DNA of 64,000 nt from Bacillus sp. X1(2014). Its GTDB lineage: Bacteria; Bacillota; Bacilli; Bacillales_B; DSM-18226. The notes under the pieces are model-generated. The model did not search any database, was not told the DNA's origin, and saw only the letters and a program-made list of their open reading frames with translations. Of the stretch, positions 43,224 through 51,537 are shown piece by piece. Where the stretch lies: NCBI RefSeq assembly GCF_007678255.1, contig NZ_VEED01000005.1, positions 124,001 to 188,000 of the forward strand. Reading direction: 5' to 3'. Every line of letters starts with the position of its first letter. Position 1 is the first letter of the stretch. Position numbers and translations under genes: made by a program.

Positions 43224-43341
43224 TGTTTTACATGTAAAACATTTTTTATCAAATAAAACAAATTGCACTATTACGGTTGACACAATTTTCTCAAAACTTT
43301 AAAATAAACTTAGTAGCAAACTTTGTTTTGTATATAAAACA
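43224..43341 (+). promoter_or_regulatory. MFS promoter flanked by two IclR-type palindromes
   Basis: The first site, TGTTTTACATGTAAAACA (43224-43241), is a perfect 18-bp palindrome; the second, TGTTTT-GTATAT-AAAACA (43324-43341), lies 100 bases on. Between them is a promoter with TTGACA (43277-43282), 17-base spacer and TAAAAT (43300-43305). The second site overlaps the early transcribed region. Confidence 0.8.
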
Positions 43342-43473
43342 TACTCGTTGCTGCTGGAAAATATTAAAGGAGGGATAAAAGTCCGTTTGGGGCAATGAAA
43401 TATTATATAATAAATAATAAAATCTTATGGAAGCGTATTCACTGGGATTCAAAACAAAAAGGGGGCACTTTTC

Positions 43474-44751
43474 TTGCTGAAAACGAATAAACGTTGGATT
43501 TATATTGCCATGCCTATTTTCTTTTTTTGGTTTTTTGGACAAATTGATAAATTAGGGATTTCGATTATCCAAACCGATCAAGGTTTCTTAACTGATCTAG
43601 GATTAACTGGTGCCGATAAGAACGCAAAAATTGGAATGATTACTTTTATCTTTACGATTTCTTATGCCTTATCCAATATCTTCTGGGGTTTTATCATAGA
43701 CAAGCTTGGGGCAAGGAAGACAGGTATCATCGGTCTAATTGTTTGGGCGATTACGATGGTGATTGGAGGGTTATCTACTTCCTACGAGATGTTTATCGTG
43801 AGCCGTGTCATTCTTGGTATTGGTGAAGGAATGATGATTCCAATTTGCGGAAAGTTTATCTCCAACTGGTTTCACCAGCGCGAACTTGGCCGGGCCCAAT
43901 CTTCTTGGCTGGCAGGAAACTATTTAGGACCTGCATGTGGAGCCATTATCTTAACTCTTGTGATTGCTACCTTCCATTGGCAAGCTGCCTTTTTTGTTTT
44001 AGCAGCGTTTAATATTTTGATTGTTCTTCCTATGTTTATCTTCCTTACACGTGATACTCCTGAAGAACATCCACGTTTAGATCCACAGGAATTAGCGTAT
44101 ATTCGTCAGTCAGATTCCAAAGCACCAACGAAAAAACAGAACTTTGCTCAAGACTACCGTTATTGGATTGTTTGGTTCGGCATGTTAGTGTCATCGTTCT
44201 TATTTTTTGGAATTAGTATTTGGCTTCCTACTTATTTAGTTGGTGCGAAAGGATTCTCAAGAGAGGCTATGACTGGAATCACCTCGTTATCTTGGCTGTT
44301 TGCCTTGGGATTCGTTCTACTTTGCGGGTATTTGGCGGATAAAACAAAGCGTCCTAGTTTACTTGCGACGATTCTATTTCTTTTGACAGCCACTTTTTTA
44401 ACAGCAGCGATTCTTTCGCCGCAGCCAGTGATGGCCGGGGTTTGCATGGGCTTAGCGATGGGAACACAAGGGGGCGTATTCCATTTAAGTAACTTATTTA
44501 TGGTTAAATTCTCGACACCTGAAACAGCCGGCCGTGCAGCTGGATTAATGGGTTTCACGAATATTCTAGGCGGGTTTTCTAGCTATATTATGGGCTTTAT
44601 GGTTGATATCGCTGGCGGGGACTTCGGACCGTCGATTGTGATGTTGATTATCGCAGCTGCGCTCGGATTCGTTGCGTACTTGTTTACATTAAAAAGAGAA
44701 GCTTCTGAGCTCAAGATTGAGAGCGTCCCTCCCAATCGGGTGACGATCTAG
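43474..44751 (+). CDS. MFS transporter of the anion:cation symporter (aromatic acid) type
   Basis: A 425-residue major facilitator with twelve helices; the loop 2-3 signature is GFIIDKLGARKTGIIGL and helix 4 holds SRVILGIGEGMMIPICGK. This resembles ACS-family carriers of organic acids such as phthalate, hydroxyphenylacetate or quinate. The start is TTG with GGGGGC upstream. It lies between the two halves of the cluster with its own promoter and IclR-type sites, so it most likely brings in the aromatic substrate. Confidence 0.88.
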   Translation: MLKTNKRWIYIAMPIFFFWFFGQIDKLGISIIQTDQGFLTDLGLTGADKNAKIGMITFIFTISYALSNIFWGFIIDKLGARKTGIIGLIVWAITMVIGGLSTSYEMFIVSRVILGIGEGMMIPICGKFISNWFHQRELGRAQSSWLAGNYLGPACGAIILTLVIATFHWQAAFFVLAAFNILIVLPMFIFLTRDTPEEHPRLDPQELAYIRQSDSKAPTKKQNFAQDYRYWIVWFGMLVSSFLFFGISIWLPTYLVGAKGFSREAMTGITSLSWLFALGFVLLCGYLADKTKRPSLLATILFLLTATFLTAAILSPQPVMAGVCMGLAMGTQGGVFHLSNLFMVKFSTPETAGRAAGLMGFTNILGGFSSYIMGFMVDIAGGDFGPSIVMLIIAAALGFVAYLFTLKREASELKIESVPPNRVTI

Positions 44752-44760
44752 TATGTTAAA

Positions 44761-44879
44761 TGTTACCTATATAAAACATAGTTTTAAATATTAAATTTTC
44801 TCAATATTTTTAATTGACAATTATAATATTGGGATTTATTATTGGTTTATAAAGAAAACAATGTTTTGTATATAAAACA
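44761..44879 (+). promoter_or_regulatory. Promoter and IclR-type operators of the catabolic operon (cupin to VOC genes)
   Basis: TTGACA (44814-44819), 17-base spacer, TATTAT (44837-44842) form the promoter. TGTTTT-GTATAT-AAAACA (44862-44879), identical to the site at 43324, lies 25 bases after the -10 start. A degenerate copy TGTTAC-N6-AAAACA (44761-44778) lies upstream. This is probably the main promoter for the degradation genes. Confidence 0.77.
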
Positions 44880-44895
44880 AAGAGGAGTGTTGAAA

Positions 44896-45432
44896 ATGTC
44901 TGAGGAAAAATTTTCGGTAGAAGCTTTTGAAAAGAAATATGTGGCGAGGTTACAGGATCGCACGCTTGATTGGAATGTGCTGAAGTTCCAGGAAGAAATT
45001 GATCCAGCTTACCGCCGGGCACAAATGAGATATATCGGCCGAGGTGCTACAGCGAATAATGATTCAAATGTAATTGCAGCGGAACACTTTACCTTAAGCA
45101 CGATGGTTTTACCAGCAGGGTGTATGGGCCCGCTTCATTTACACGATGATGTCGAAGAAGTATTCTTTGTAATCAAAGGCAGTGTAACTGCTCTTATCCA
45201 AGAAGAGGGCGAAAGTGAAGTCCATGAAATTGTCTTAAATGAAAGGGATTGCATTAGTTCTCCTCCAGGTGTCTATCGCGGCCTTCGTAATGATACGGAA
45301 GATGAGGCATTAATGCTTGTCATGTTAGGTGCAGTCAAGCCGAATTTACCGACCTACCCAAAAGGCAGTGCTTTAGAAGAACTTCGCATCCAGCGTGCTA
45401 AGGAAAGACAAGCAATTATTAACGGAAAGTAA
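44896..45432 (+). CDS. Cupin-domain protein
   Basis: A 178-residue single-cupin protein. The metal-binding cupin motif 1 is PLHLHDDVEEVFFVIKGSV (His, His, Glu) and motif 2 has NERDCISSPPGVYRGLRN. Such proteins in aromatic clusters can be dioxygenases, isomerases or ligand-handling proteins. The frame extends to 44842, but GAGGAG before ATG 44896 marks the start; the upstream codons lie within the operator. It is the first gene after the operon promoter, followed by a hairpin that may reduce downstream expression. Confidence 0.82.
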   Translation: MSEEKFSVEAFEKKYVARLQDRTLDWNVLKFQEEIDPAYRRAQMRYIGRGATANNDSNVIAAEHFTLSTMVLPAGCMGPLHLHDDVEEVFFVIKGSVTALIQEEGESEVHEIVLNERDCISSPPGVYRGLRNDTEDEALMLVMLGAVKPNLPTYPKGSALEELRIQRAKERQAIINGK

Positions 45433-45485
45433 TTAGACAATTAGGCAGATGTTTTAGGGAAACATACTCCCTGATTACTTTGTTG

Positions 45486-45530
45486 ACAGGGATGGTCCTC
45501 TTACTTTTTAACGGATCATCCCTGTTTACT
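45486..45530 (+). terminator. Hairpin terminator or attenuator after the cupin gene
   Basis: A 13-bp stem (ACAGGGATGGTCC with GGATCATCCCTGT, one G-U pair) has a 14-base loop and TTTACTTAT tail; the genes downstream need readthrough or another promoter. Confidence 0.75.
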
Positions 45531-45535
45531 TATAG

Positions 45536-45718
45536 GGCTGTGTTAAACTTGTCTGTTGATTTCCGCTCCATGCGCTTCGCTTTCCGCGGGCGTGCCGGGG
45601 AGCCTCCTCGGCGCTGCGCGCCTGTGGGGTCTCCCCTGCCCCGTACTCCCGCAGGAGTCTCGCGCATTCCGCTCCAATCAACAGAGTGTGTAAAATCAAC
45701 CTTTGCTTTAACACAGCC
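45536..45718. repeat. GC-rich MITE-like interspersed repeat with 12-bp terminal inverted repeats
   Basis: The ends are GGCTGTGTTAAA (45536-45547) and TTTAACACAGCC (45707-45718), exact inverted repeats. Inside is a second inverted pair, CTGTTGATT (45554-45562) and AATCAACAG (45676-45684), and a GC-rich core with CGCTTCGCTTTCCGCGGGCG. I recognise the core as a repeat common in Bacillaceae genomes. It has no coding capacity. Flanking bases do not give an unambiguous target duplication. It splits the cupin gene from the extradiol dioxygenase gene. Confidence 0.85.
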
Positions 45719-45743
45719 ATTATTAACAATTGGAGGCGGCGAG

Positions 45744-46658
45744 ATGTTAGGTATTACTCATTTACGGCATATCAGCTTAATTACCCCCGTTCTAAAGGAA
45801 CAAGCTGATTTTTATGAAAAGATCTGGGGATTAGATAAAGTGGCACAAGATGAACATTCGGTTTATTTTCGCGGCGCAGGCCCTGAAAACCATATATTAA
45901 GTTTGCATGCAGGTGAACAAAGAGGACTACATCATATTGCGTTTGGAATGGTGGATAAAAATGCTGTCGATCGTGCAGCGGAAATCCTTGCTTCAAAGGG
46001 TGTCAAGATTGTTTCCCCACCAGGATATTTAGATGAAGAGGGAAAAGGATATGGCTTGCGCTTTGTTGATCCGGAAAATCGCTGCATTGAATTATCCGCT
46101 TGGGTCGAAATTCATACCTCGATTTGGAACAAGAAAAACGTCGATCCGGTCAAACTGAACCACGTCGTAATGAACACGAAAGACCTGGATATGATTACTG
46201 ATTTTTATACAAATGTCTTAGGGTTTAAGGTGACGGACTGGAGTGAACACCAAATGTCCTTCTTGCGCTGTAACCGAAAACACCATTCGATTGCCTTCAA
46301 TCAAGATGCTCACGCCTCTGTTAACCATATCGCCTATGAAGTGGATACCGTGGATGAGGTAATGAGAGGAATCAGTAATGTAAGAAAAGCGGGCTATCAA
46401 GAGATTTGGGGCCCAGGCCGCCATGGTCCTGGTAACAATGTATTTTGTTACTTTCAAGATCCAGGGAAGTTCGTGATGGAATATACCTGTTATTTAGAAA
46501 CAATTGAAGATGAATCCGAATGGAGAGCACGAGTCTGGAAGAGGGTACCGCATCTAATGGATCAATGGGGCATTGCCGGACCGCCAAAACCGGAAACGCG
46601 AGCAGCGATGGGTGGAGTGCCAGACCCAGGATGGGTTGATGTAAAAACATTGGTATAG
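45744..46658 (+). CDS. Two-domain type I extradiol (VOC) dioxygenase, catechol 2,3-dioxygenase family
   Basis: A 304-residue protein with two VOC domain pairs. Iron ligands of the C-terminal catalytic half are seen as LNHVVMNT (His, about residue 143), VNHIAYEV (His, about 195) and FVMEYTC (Glu, about 248), matching the BphC/catechol-2,3-dioxygenase order. It would cleave a catechol next to its hydroxyls to a 2-hydroxymuconate-type product. GGAGGCG before ATG 45744 sets the start; the longer frame from 45480 reads through the repeat element and is not real. Confidence 0.88.
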   Translation: MLGITHLRHISLITPVLKEQADFYEKIWGLDKVAQDEHSVYFRGAGPENHILSLHAGEQRGLHHIAFGMVDKNAVDRAAEILASKGVKIVSPPGYLDEEGKGYGLRFVDPENRCIELSAWVEIHTSIWNKKNVDPVKLNHVVMNTKDLDMITDFYTNVLGFKVTDWSEHQMSFLRCNRKHHSIAFNQDAHASVNHIAYEVDTVDEVMRGISNVRKAGYQEIWGPGRHGPGNNVFCYFQDPGKFVMEYTCYLETIEDESEWRARVWKRVPHLMDQWGIAGPPKPETRAAMGGVPDPGWVDVKTLV

Positions 46659-46674
46659 CTAATAAAGGGGTGTC

Positions 46675-47469
46675 ATGATGGATTTAGGATTAAAGGGTAA
46701 AGTAGCGGTCATTATGGGAGGAACCTCTGGTGTTGGCTTAAAAACAGCAGAGATGTTTCTTCAGGAAGGGGCCAGCGTAGCGGTTTGCGGCAGAAATAGT
46801 GAGCGCAAAGACCAAGCTTATGATCACCTCACGAAATTTGGACCAGCAGCCTCCATTTTTGCCGCAACCTGTGACGTCACCAATAAAGATGAAGTCAACG
46901 AATTTATCAGCGGTACAGCAGACTATTTTGGCGGAATTGATATTCTTGTCAATGCGGCAGGACAAAGTGTGATGGGTCATTTCTTTGATGTTACCGATGA
47001 ACAATGGCAGCAGCAAATTCAATTGAAATACTTTGCGATTATTTATGCGGTGAAAGCAGTTCATCCTTATTTGGTTAAACGAGGCGGCGGCCGCATCGTT
47101 AATATTAATGCAACTTTAGCAAAAGAGCCGGAAAGACATATGATTGCCACGGCGGCAACGAGAGCAGGATTATTAAATTTAAGCAAGACATTATCGCAAG
47201 AACTTGCGTCCGATAATATTTTAGTCAACTCAGTCAGCCTAGGTTTAATTCGTACTGATCAATGGGAACGGAGAAGATTGAAAAATGCTCCGGATATGAA
47301 TGCTGAAGACTATTATGCAGACTTAGCGAAAAAGCGGAATATCCCTCTAGGCAGAGTAGGAGAAGCAGAGGAAGTAGCTAGTGTGATCTTATTTTTAGCC
47401 TCAAATAAAGCAAGTTATGTATCAGGTTCAACAATTGAAACAGCTGGAGCGCTCGGGAAAGCGCTTTAA
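46675..47469 (+). CDS. Short-chain dehydrogenase/reductase-like protein without the catalytic Tyr/Lys
   Basis: A 264-residue SDR fold: the nucleotide motif GGTSGVG near residue 13, VNAAGQS (NAG-type) near 98 and the C-terminal GSTIETAGAL. But the active-site helix reads ATAATRAG where classical enzymes have YxASK, so Tyr is Thr and Lys is Arg; the preceding catalytic Ser is also absent (NINATLA). It may be a dehydratase, isomerase, or an inactive partner subunit. ATG 46675 or 46678 are both possible; the latter has better spacing from AAGGGG. It lies between the extradiol dioxygenase and the ThDP enzyme. Confidence 0.83.
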   Translation: MMDLGLKGKVAVIMGGTSGVGLKTAEMFLQEGASVAVCGRNSERKDQAYDHLTKFGPAASIFAATCDVTNKDEVNEFISGTADYFGGIDILVNAAGQSVMGHFFDVTDEQWQQQIQLKYFAIIYAVKAVHPYLVKRGGGRIVNINATLAKEPERHMIATAATRAGLLNLSKTLSQELASDNILVNSVSLGLIRTDQWERRRLKNAPDMNAEDYYADLAKKRNIPLGRVGEAEEVASVILFLASNKASYVSGSTIETAGALGKAL

Positions 47470-47492
47470 TTCATAGATAAAGGCAGGAATGA

Positions 47493-49184
47493 ATGATGAG
47501 TGAAGTGAAGCAATTAGAATTTACAACAGCTGACGCAGTGGTCCAAGAACTTGTTCGTGCAGGTGTCGAAGTAGCGTTTGGAATTGTGAGTATCCACAAT
47601 ATGCCGATTTACGATGCGATTCTCCGCGAAGGTAGTATCCATTTAGTTTGTTCCCGCGGAGAGAGTGGAGCGGCCAATATGGCAGATGGCTATGCCAGAG
47701 CAACAGGTAAATTGGGCGTCGTGATCACGAGTACAGGAACAGGGGCGGGAAATGCAGCTGGCTCATTAATTGAAGCATGGGCCGCAGGTGTACCTGTTCT
47801 GCATCTTACCGGTGAGGTGGCCTCCTCTTACTTAGGGACAGGCAGAGGATATATCCATGAATGTAAAGACCAGTTATCAATGATGGAAGGCTCTTGTAAA
47901 AAAGCCGTTCGGTTAAGAAGACCTGAGCAAGCAGGTGCTGTCGTTAGACAAGCGATCCAAGACGCGTTTGCTTATCCAGCAGGACCTGTAACACTTGAAA
48001 TCCCCATTGATTTTCAATCGGCTATTATTCCTAATCTTTCAATTGAGGCAATCAGCGTAATAGCTCCATCCAATCAAACCATTCCACCCCTACCAGAAGA
48101 GGTAGTAAGCAAAATTAGTCATGCTCGCCGGCCGGTTATTTGGGCAGGAGGAGGGGTGATTACTTCTGGCGCATCCAAAGAGGTGACAGCGCTTGCCGAA
48201 AAGATTGGGGCAGCTGTAATCACCAGCCAATCGGGTAAAGGAAGTATACCTGAAGATCATCCACAATGTATCGGCCACTTTGCTGCGAATGAATTAACGA
48301 AAAACCTCTTGAAAGATGCTGATTTGTTGATCAGTATTGGCGTGAGATTTAGAGGAAATGAAACAGCGAACTGGAAAGTCCCTGCTCCAAATGAACATAT
48401 CGCGATTGATGCTGATTGGCAGGCGATGAATCGAAACTATGAAACTAGCTATGGACTTGTCGGCGATGCCAAACATATTTTACAAGGTTTAAATCAAGCA
48501 TTAGCTCAAACGACAGTGGTTCCGGATCCTTCTTATCTTGATGAAGTGCAGTCCGTTCGCGAAGAATTGCGGACCCAGTTACGAGCGACGCTTGGTCCTT
48601 ATGAGCAAATCCTCGATGGCATGCGAAAAGCATTGCCTAAAAACACAATTTTAGTCCGGGATGTAACTGTTCAGGCAAATGTATGGGGAAGCCGGTTATT
48701 TGAAATCTATGAGCCAAGAACATCGATTCACGCATCAGGTGGGGGAATTGGTCAAGGGCTGCCAACGGCGATTGGTGCGCAAATGGCCAATAAAGATCAG
48801 TCTGTTGTGTTAATGGCAGGAGATGGCGGATTTATGGTTAATGTCGGTGAAATGGCCACCGCTGCCCAAGAGAAACTGCCTTTGATTGTCGTTCTATTTG
48901 ATGATGCTGGCTACGGAGTGCTCCGAAATATTCAAGATGCGGCATATGGTCGTCAGGTAGCGGTTGATTTAATGAGTCCTGACTTTGTATTATTAGCGCA
49001 ATCGATGGGATTTGATGCCGCGCGAATTGGTTCAGCTGCAGAATTTGTCACAGAACTGGAAAAGGCCGTTGCAAGCAAAAAGCCTAGCATGATTGTGGTC
49101 GATATGGAAGCAGTCGGACCGATGGCGAAACCATTTGGAGGTCCTCCAGGTGCAGCCGATGCTTTCAAACCGAAAAAGTTGTAG
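47493..49184 (+). CDS. Thiamine-diphosphate-dependent enzyme (acetolactate synthase/benzoylformate decarboxylase-like)
   Basis: A 563-residue ThDP enzyme with three domains: PYR (about 10-175) with the activating Glu in SRGESGAANMADGYARATG, a central domain (about 195-330), and a PP domain with the ThDP motif GDGGFMVNVGEM (about 443). It should decarboxylate or ligate a 2-oxo acid. Its aldehyde product would be taken by the aldehyde dehydrogenase 12 bases downstream. ThDP plus ALDH resembles mandelate/phenylpyruvate-type paths. The substrate is not determined. Confidence 0.87.
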   Translation: MMSEVKQLEFTTADAVVQELVRAGVEVAFGIVSIHNMPIYDAILREGSIHLVCSRGESGAANMADGYARATGKLGVVITSTGTGAGNAAGSLIEAWAAGVPVLHLTGEVASSYLGTGRGYIHECKDQLSMMEGSCKKAVRLRRPEQAGAVVRQAIQDAFAYPAGPVTLEIPIDFQSAIIPNLSIEAISVIAPSNQTIPPLPEEVVSKISHARRPVIWAGGGVITSGASKEVTALAEKIGAAVITSQSGKGSIPEDHPQCIGHFAANELTKNLLKDADLLISIGVRFRGNETANWKVPAPNEHIAIDADWQAMNRNYETSYGLVGDAKHILQGLNQALAQTTVVPDPSYLDEVQSVREELRTQLRATLGPYEQILDGMRKALPKNTILVRDVTVQANVWGSRLFEIYEPRTSIHASGGGIGQGLPTAIGAQMANKDQSVVLMAGDGGFMVNVGEMATAAQEKLPLIVVLFDDAGYGVLRNIQDAAYGRQVAVDLMSPDFVLLAQSMGFDAARIGSAAEFVTELEKAVASKKPSMIVVDMEAVGPMAKPFGGPPGAADAFKPKKL

Positions 49185-49196
49185 GGAGGAATAAAC

Positions 49197-50642
49197 GTGA
49201 TTTCAACACATCCTTATGTTTCAGGAAAATACTTAATTGGCGGACAGTGGATTGTATCTGAAAATACAGCAAAGGTCATCAATCCAGCACAGACGAGCGA
49301 AGTGGTCGGCGAAGTTGCTTTATGTTCAAAAGCGGATGTAGAAGAGGCAGTGGGAACCGCAGCTAAAGCCTATGAAAGCTGGTCGCAAAGTGAGATTGAA
49401 GACCGGGCAAACCGGATGAGGCTCGCAGCTGAAGAGATTAAAGCAGTTGTTGAAGAGAATGTTAGTTTACTAGTTCGCGAGAATGGCAAGGTGTTGGTTG
49501 AAGCGAAGAAAGATTTGCTCCGTTGTGTCGATATCATGAAACAAGGTGCAGACGAACTTCTTGAATGGTGGAAACCTGAGAGCCTGCCAGGGGGTCAAAA
49601 GGTGCAAATCCGCAAACGTCCACGCGGGGTGGCAGCGATCATCTCTCCATGGAACTCCCCGCTGATTCTTACCTTTAAGCGCGTTATCCCTGCGGTGTTG
49701 GCAGGAAATACCGTCGTGGTGAAGCCGGCAACGAGTTGTCCCTTAACAATTATGACTTTTTTAAAAGTGGTAGCTTCCTATTTTCCGGATGGGGTCATTA
49801 ATGTGGTAACAGGATCTGGTGGTGTTATAGGGGACGCATTGTGTTCCGACCCGCGGGTTCGCACGATTGCTTTTGTGGGCAGTACGGAAACAGGCAAGGA
49901 AATTATGCGTGCCGCTGCCGGGACCGTCAAAAAACTGTATATGGAACTGGGCGGGAATGATGCAGCAATTCTTCTTGCTGATGCAAATTTAGATGATGAA
50001 GCTGTGAAGCGTCTCAGGTTTGGTGTTCTTCGTGCGGCAGGGCAAGTGTGCTCCGCCATTAAAAGGATCTATGTGCACGAATCCCGTTACGAAGAGGTTG
50101 TTGAAAAATTAACAAAGGAATTTAGCCGCATTCGAGTGGGCAATGGAATTCAACCGGATGTCGAAATGGGTCCTTTAAATAATAAATCCCAATATGATTA
50201 TGTGAATGGCTTGATTAAACGGGCTGTTGATGCAGGAGCCAATGTGATTACGGGAGGAATTCAGCTCGACCCGGAATCGTGGGAACAAGGTTATTTTATT
50301 GCACCGACAATTATAACTGGAGTAGAACAAACAAGTGAAATCGTGCGTGCTGAACAATTTGGTCCGGTGATTCCGATTTTACCGTTTACCGATGTTGATG
50401 AAGTCGTACGATTAGCTAATGACAGTGAATTCGGATTGAGGGCGTCTGTTTGGACAGAGGATGAAGCAATGGCCGTGAAGTTGGCTGATCGATTGGAGGC
50501 AGGGGCTGTTTTTCATAATAATCATACGGTTTTCCAAGACCTTCATCTTGATTTTCCTGGGTTAAAGGAAAGCGGTCTCTCTCGTGAAACAAGGCATTGC
50601 GGGCTCGAATATTTTGCAGATTCTTATGGTTTGGCCAATTAA
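49197..50642 (+). CDS. NAD(P)-dependent aldehyde dehydrogenase
   Basis: A 481-residue aldehyde dehydrogenase. Catalytic Cys is in AAGQVCSAIKR (about residue 288), the general-base Glu in MELGGNDAA (about 254), and the oxyanion Asn region in ISPWNSPL (about 155). The start is GTG with GGGAGGA upstream. It follows the ThDP enzyme and precedes the aspartate-dehydrogenase-like gene in one tightly spaced run. It probably oxidises the aldehyde produced from the 2-oxo acid, or a hydroxymuconic semialdehyde as XylG does. Confidence 0.92.
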   Translation: MISTHPYVSGKYLIGGQWIVSENTAKVINPAQTSEVVGEVALCSKADVEEAVGTAAKAYESWSQSEIEDRANRMRLAAEEIKAVVEENVSLLVRENGKVLVEAKKDLLRCVDIMKQGADELLEWWKPESLPGGQKVQIRKRPRGVAAIISPWNSPLILTFKRVIPAVLAGNTVVVKPATSCPLTIMTFLKVVASYFPDGVINVVTGSGGVIGDALCSDPRVRTIAFVGSTETGKEIMRAAAGTVKKLYMELGGNDAAILLADANLDDEAVKRLRFGVLRAAGQVCSAIKRIYVHESRYEEVVEKLTKEFSRIRVGNGIQPDVEMGPLNNKSQYDYVNGLIKRAVDAGANVITGGIQLDPESWEQGYFIAPTIITGVEQTSEIVRAEQFGPVIPILPFTDVDEVVRLANDSEFGLRASVWTEDEAMAVKLADRLEAGAVFHNNHTVFQDLHLDFPGLKESGLSRETRHCGLEYFADSYGLAN

Positions 50643-50654
50643 GGAGGAATCCAG

Positions 50655-51440
50655 ATGAGAATAGGATTAATTGGGGGAGGAAATATTGGCAAGTTCCTTC
50701 TTCAACGCATCAATATCGAAGGACTTCTTCCAGGTGGTAGAATTGTCGGCCTCTATACTCGGAACAAACAAACAGCGGAGCAACTTGCTGCGGAGTTTGA
50801 TACAGTAAACTATCAGGATGTTCAACTGTTAATCGAAGATTCTGCGATTGACGTTGTGATTGAAGCTGCGACCATTGAAGTGGTGAAAGACTATGCGGCT
50901 TCTATTCTAACAAATGGAAAAGATTTAGTGTTAAGCAGTGTCGGTGCCCTAGCCGATGTGGACTTTTACCGGGAACTTGAAGGAATCTGTCAAGCAAGCG
51001 GTACGAGAATCCATTTACCCGCTGGGGCCATCGGTGGATTGGATGTCCTGAAGGCAGCTAAATCGATAGGCGAACTAGAATCGGTTTCGATTATTACTAG
51101 GAAACCGCCGCAAGCATTGCCTGGAGCGCCAGCTGACCGAGCACAAGTGATGTTCGAAGGCACGGCGAATGAAGCGATTGAATTATTTCCGAAAAACATT
51201 AATGTATCGATTATTTTGTCTTTAGCGGGACTAGGACCAGATCAAACAGGTGTGAAAATTATCTCTGATCCAACCGTAAAGAAAAATAGTCACTCGATTG
51301 AGGCGTCCGGTTCTTTCGGAAAACTATCACTTCAAGTGGAAAATGATCCAATGCCAAATAATCCGAAGACAAGTTACTTGGCTGCGCTGAGTGTGTTGTC
51401 TGTTTTGAAAAATAAAGATGCGGTTGTTAAAGTGGGATAA
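50655..51440 (+). CDS. Aspartate dehydrogenase (NadX-type) family protein
   Basis: A 261-residue protein with N-terminal Rossmann domain (IGLIGGGNIGKFLL) and a DUF108-type C-terminal domain with the signature LPAGAIGGLDVLKAA (about 120). L-aspartate dehydrogenases make iminoaspartate or reversibly aminate oxaloacetate. Such a gene inside an aromatic catabolic operon is unusual; it may act on an amino or imine side-group of the substrate. Related genes do occur in a few aromatic-degradation operons, as I recall. It is spaced 12 bases from the aldehyde dehydrogenase. Confidence 0.85.
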   Translation: MRIGLIGGGNIGKFLLQRINIEGLLPGGRIVGLYTRNKQTAEQLAAEFDTVNYQDVQLLIEDSAIDVVIEAATIEVVKDYAASILTNGKDLVLSSVGALADVDFYRELEGICQASGTRIHLPAGAIGGLDVLKAAKSIGELESVSIITRKPPQALPGAPADRAQVMFEGTANEAIELFPKNINVSIILSLAGLGPDQTGVKIISDPTVKKNSHSIEASGSFGKLSLQVENDPMPNNPKTSYLAALSVLSVLKNKDAVVKVG

Positions 51441-51537
51441 TGATAAAATAATTTTATTATAGTAAAAAACAGGGGAAACCCGAAGAGTTGATCTCATTCT
51501 CCTGTGAATATAAGGAAAAAATTAGGGGGATAGGCCT

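Noticed and set aside
45480..45743. N-terminal extension of the extradiol dioxygenase frame
   Set aside because: It reads through a terminator and the MITE-like repeat; ATG 45744 has GGAGGCG in good position and gives the normal family length.
51440..51537. Hairpin (ACAGGGGAA with TTCTCCTGT) before the Rieske alpha gene as a terminator
   Set aside because: There is no T-tract and the loop is long; it may be a leader structure but there is not enough support.
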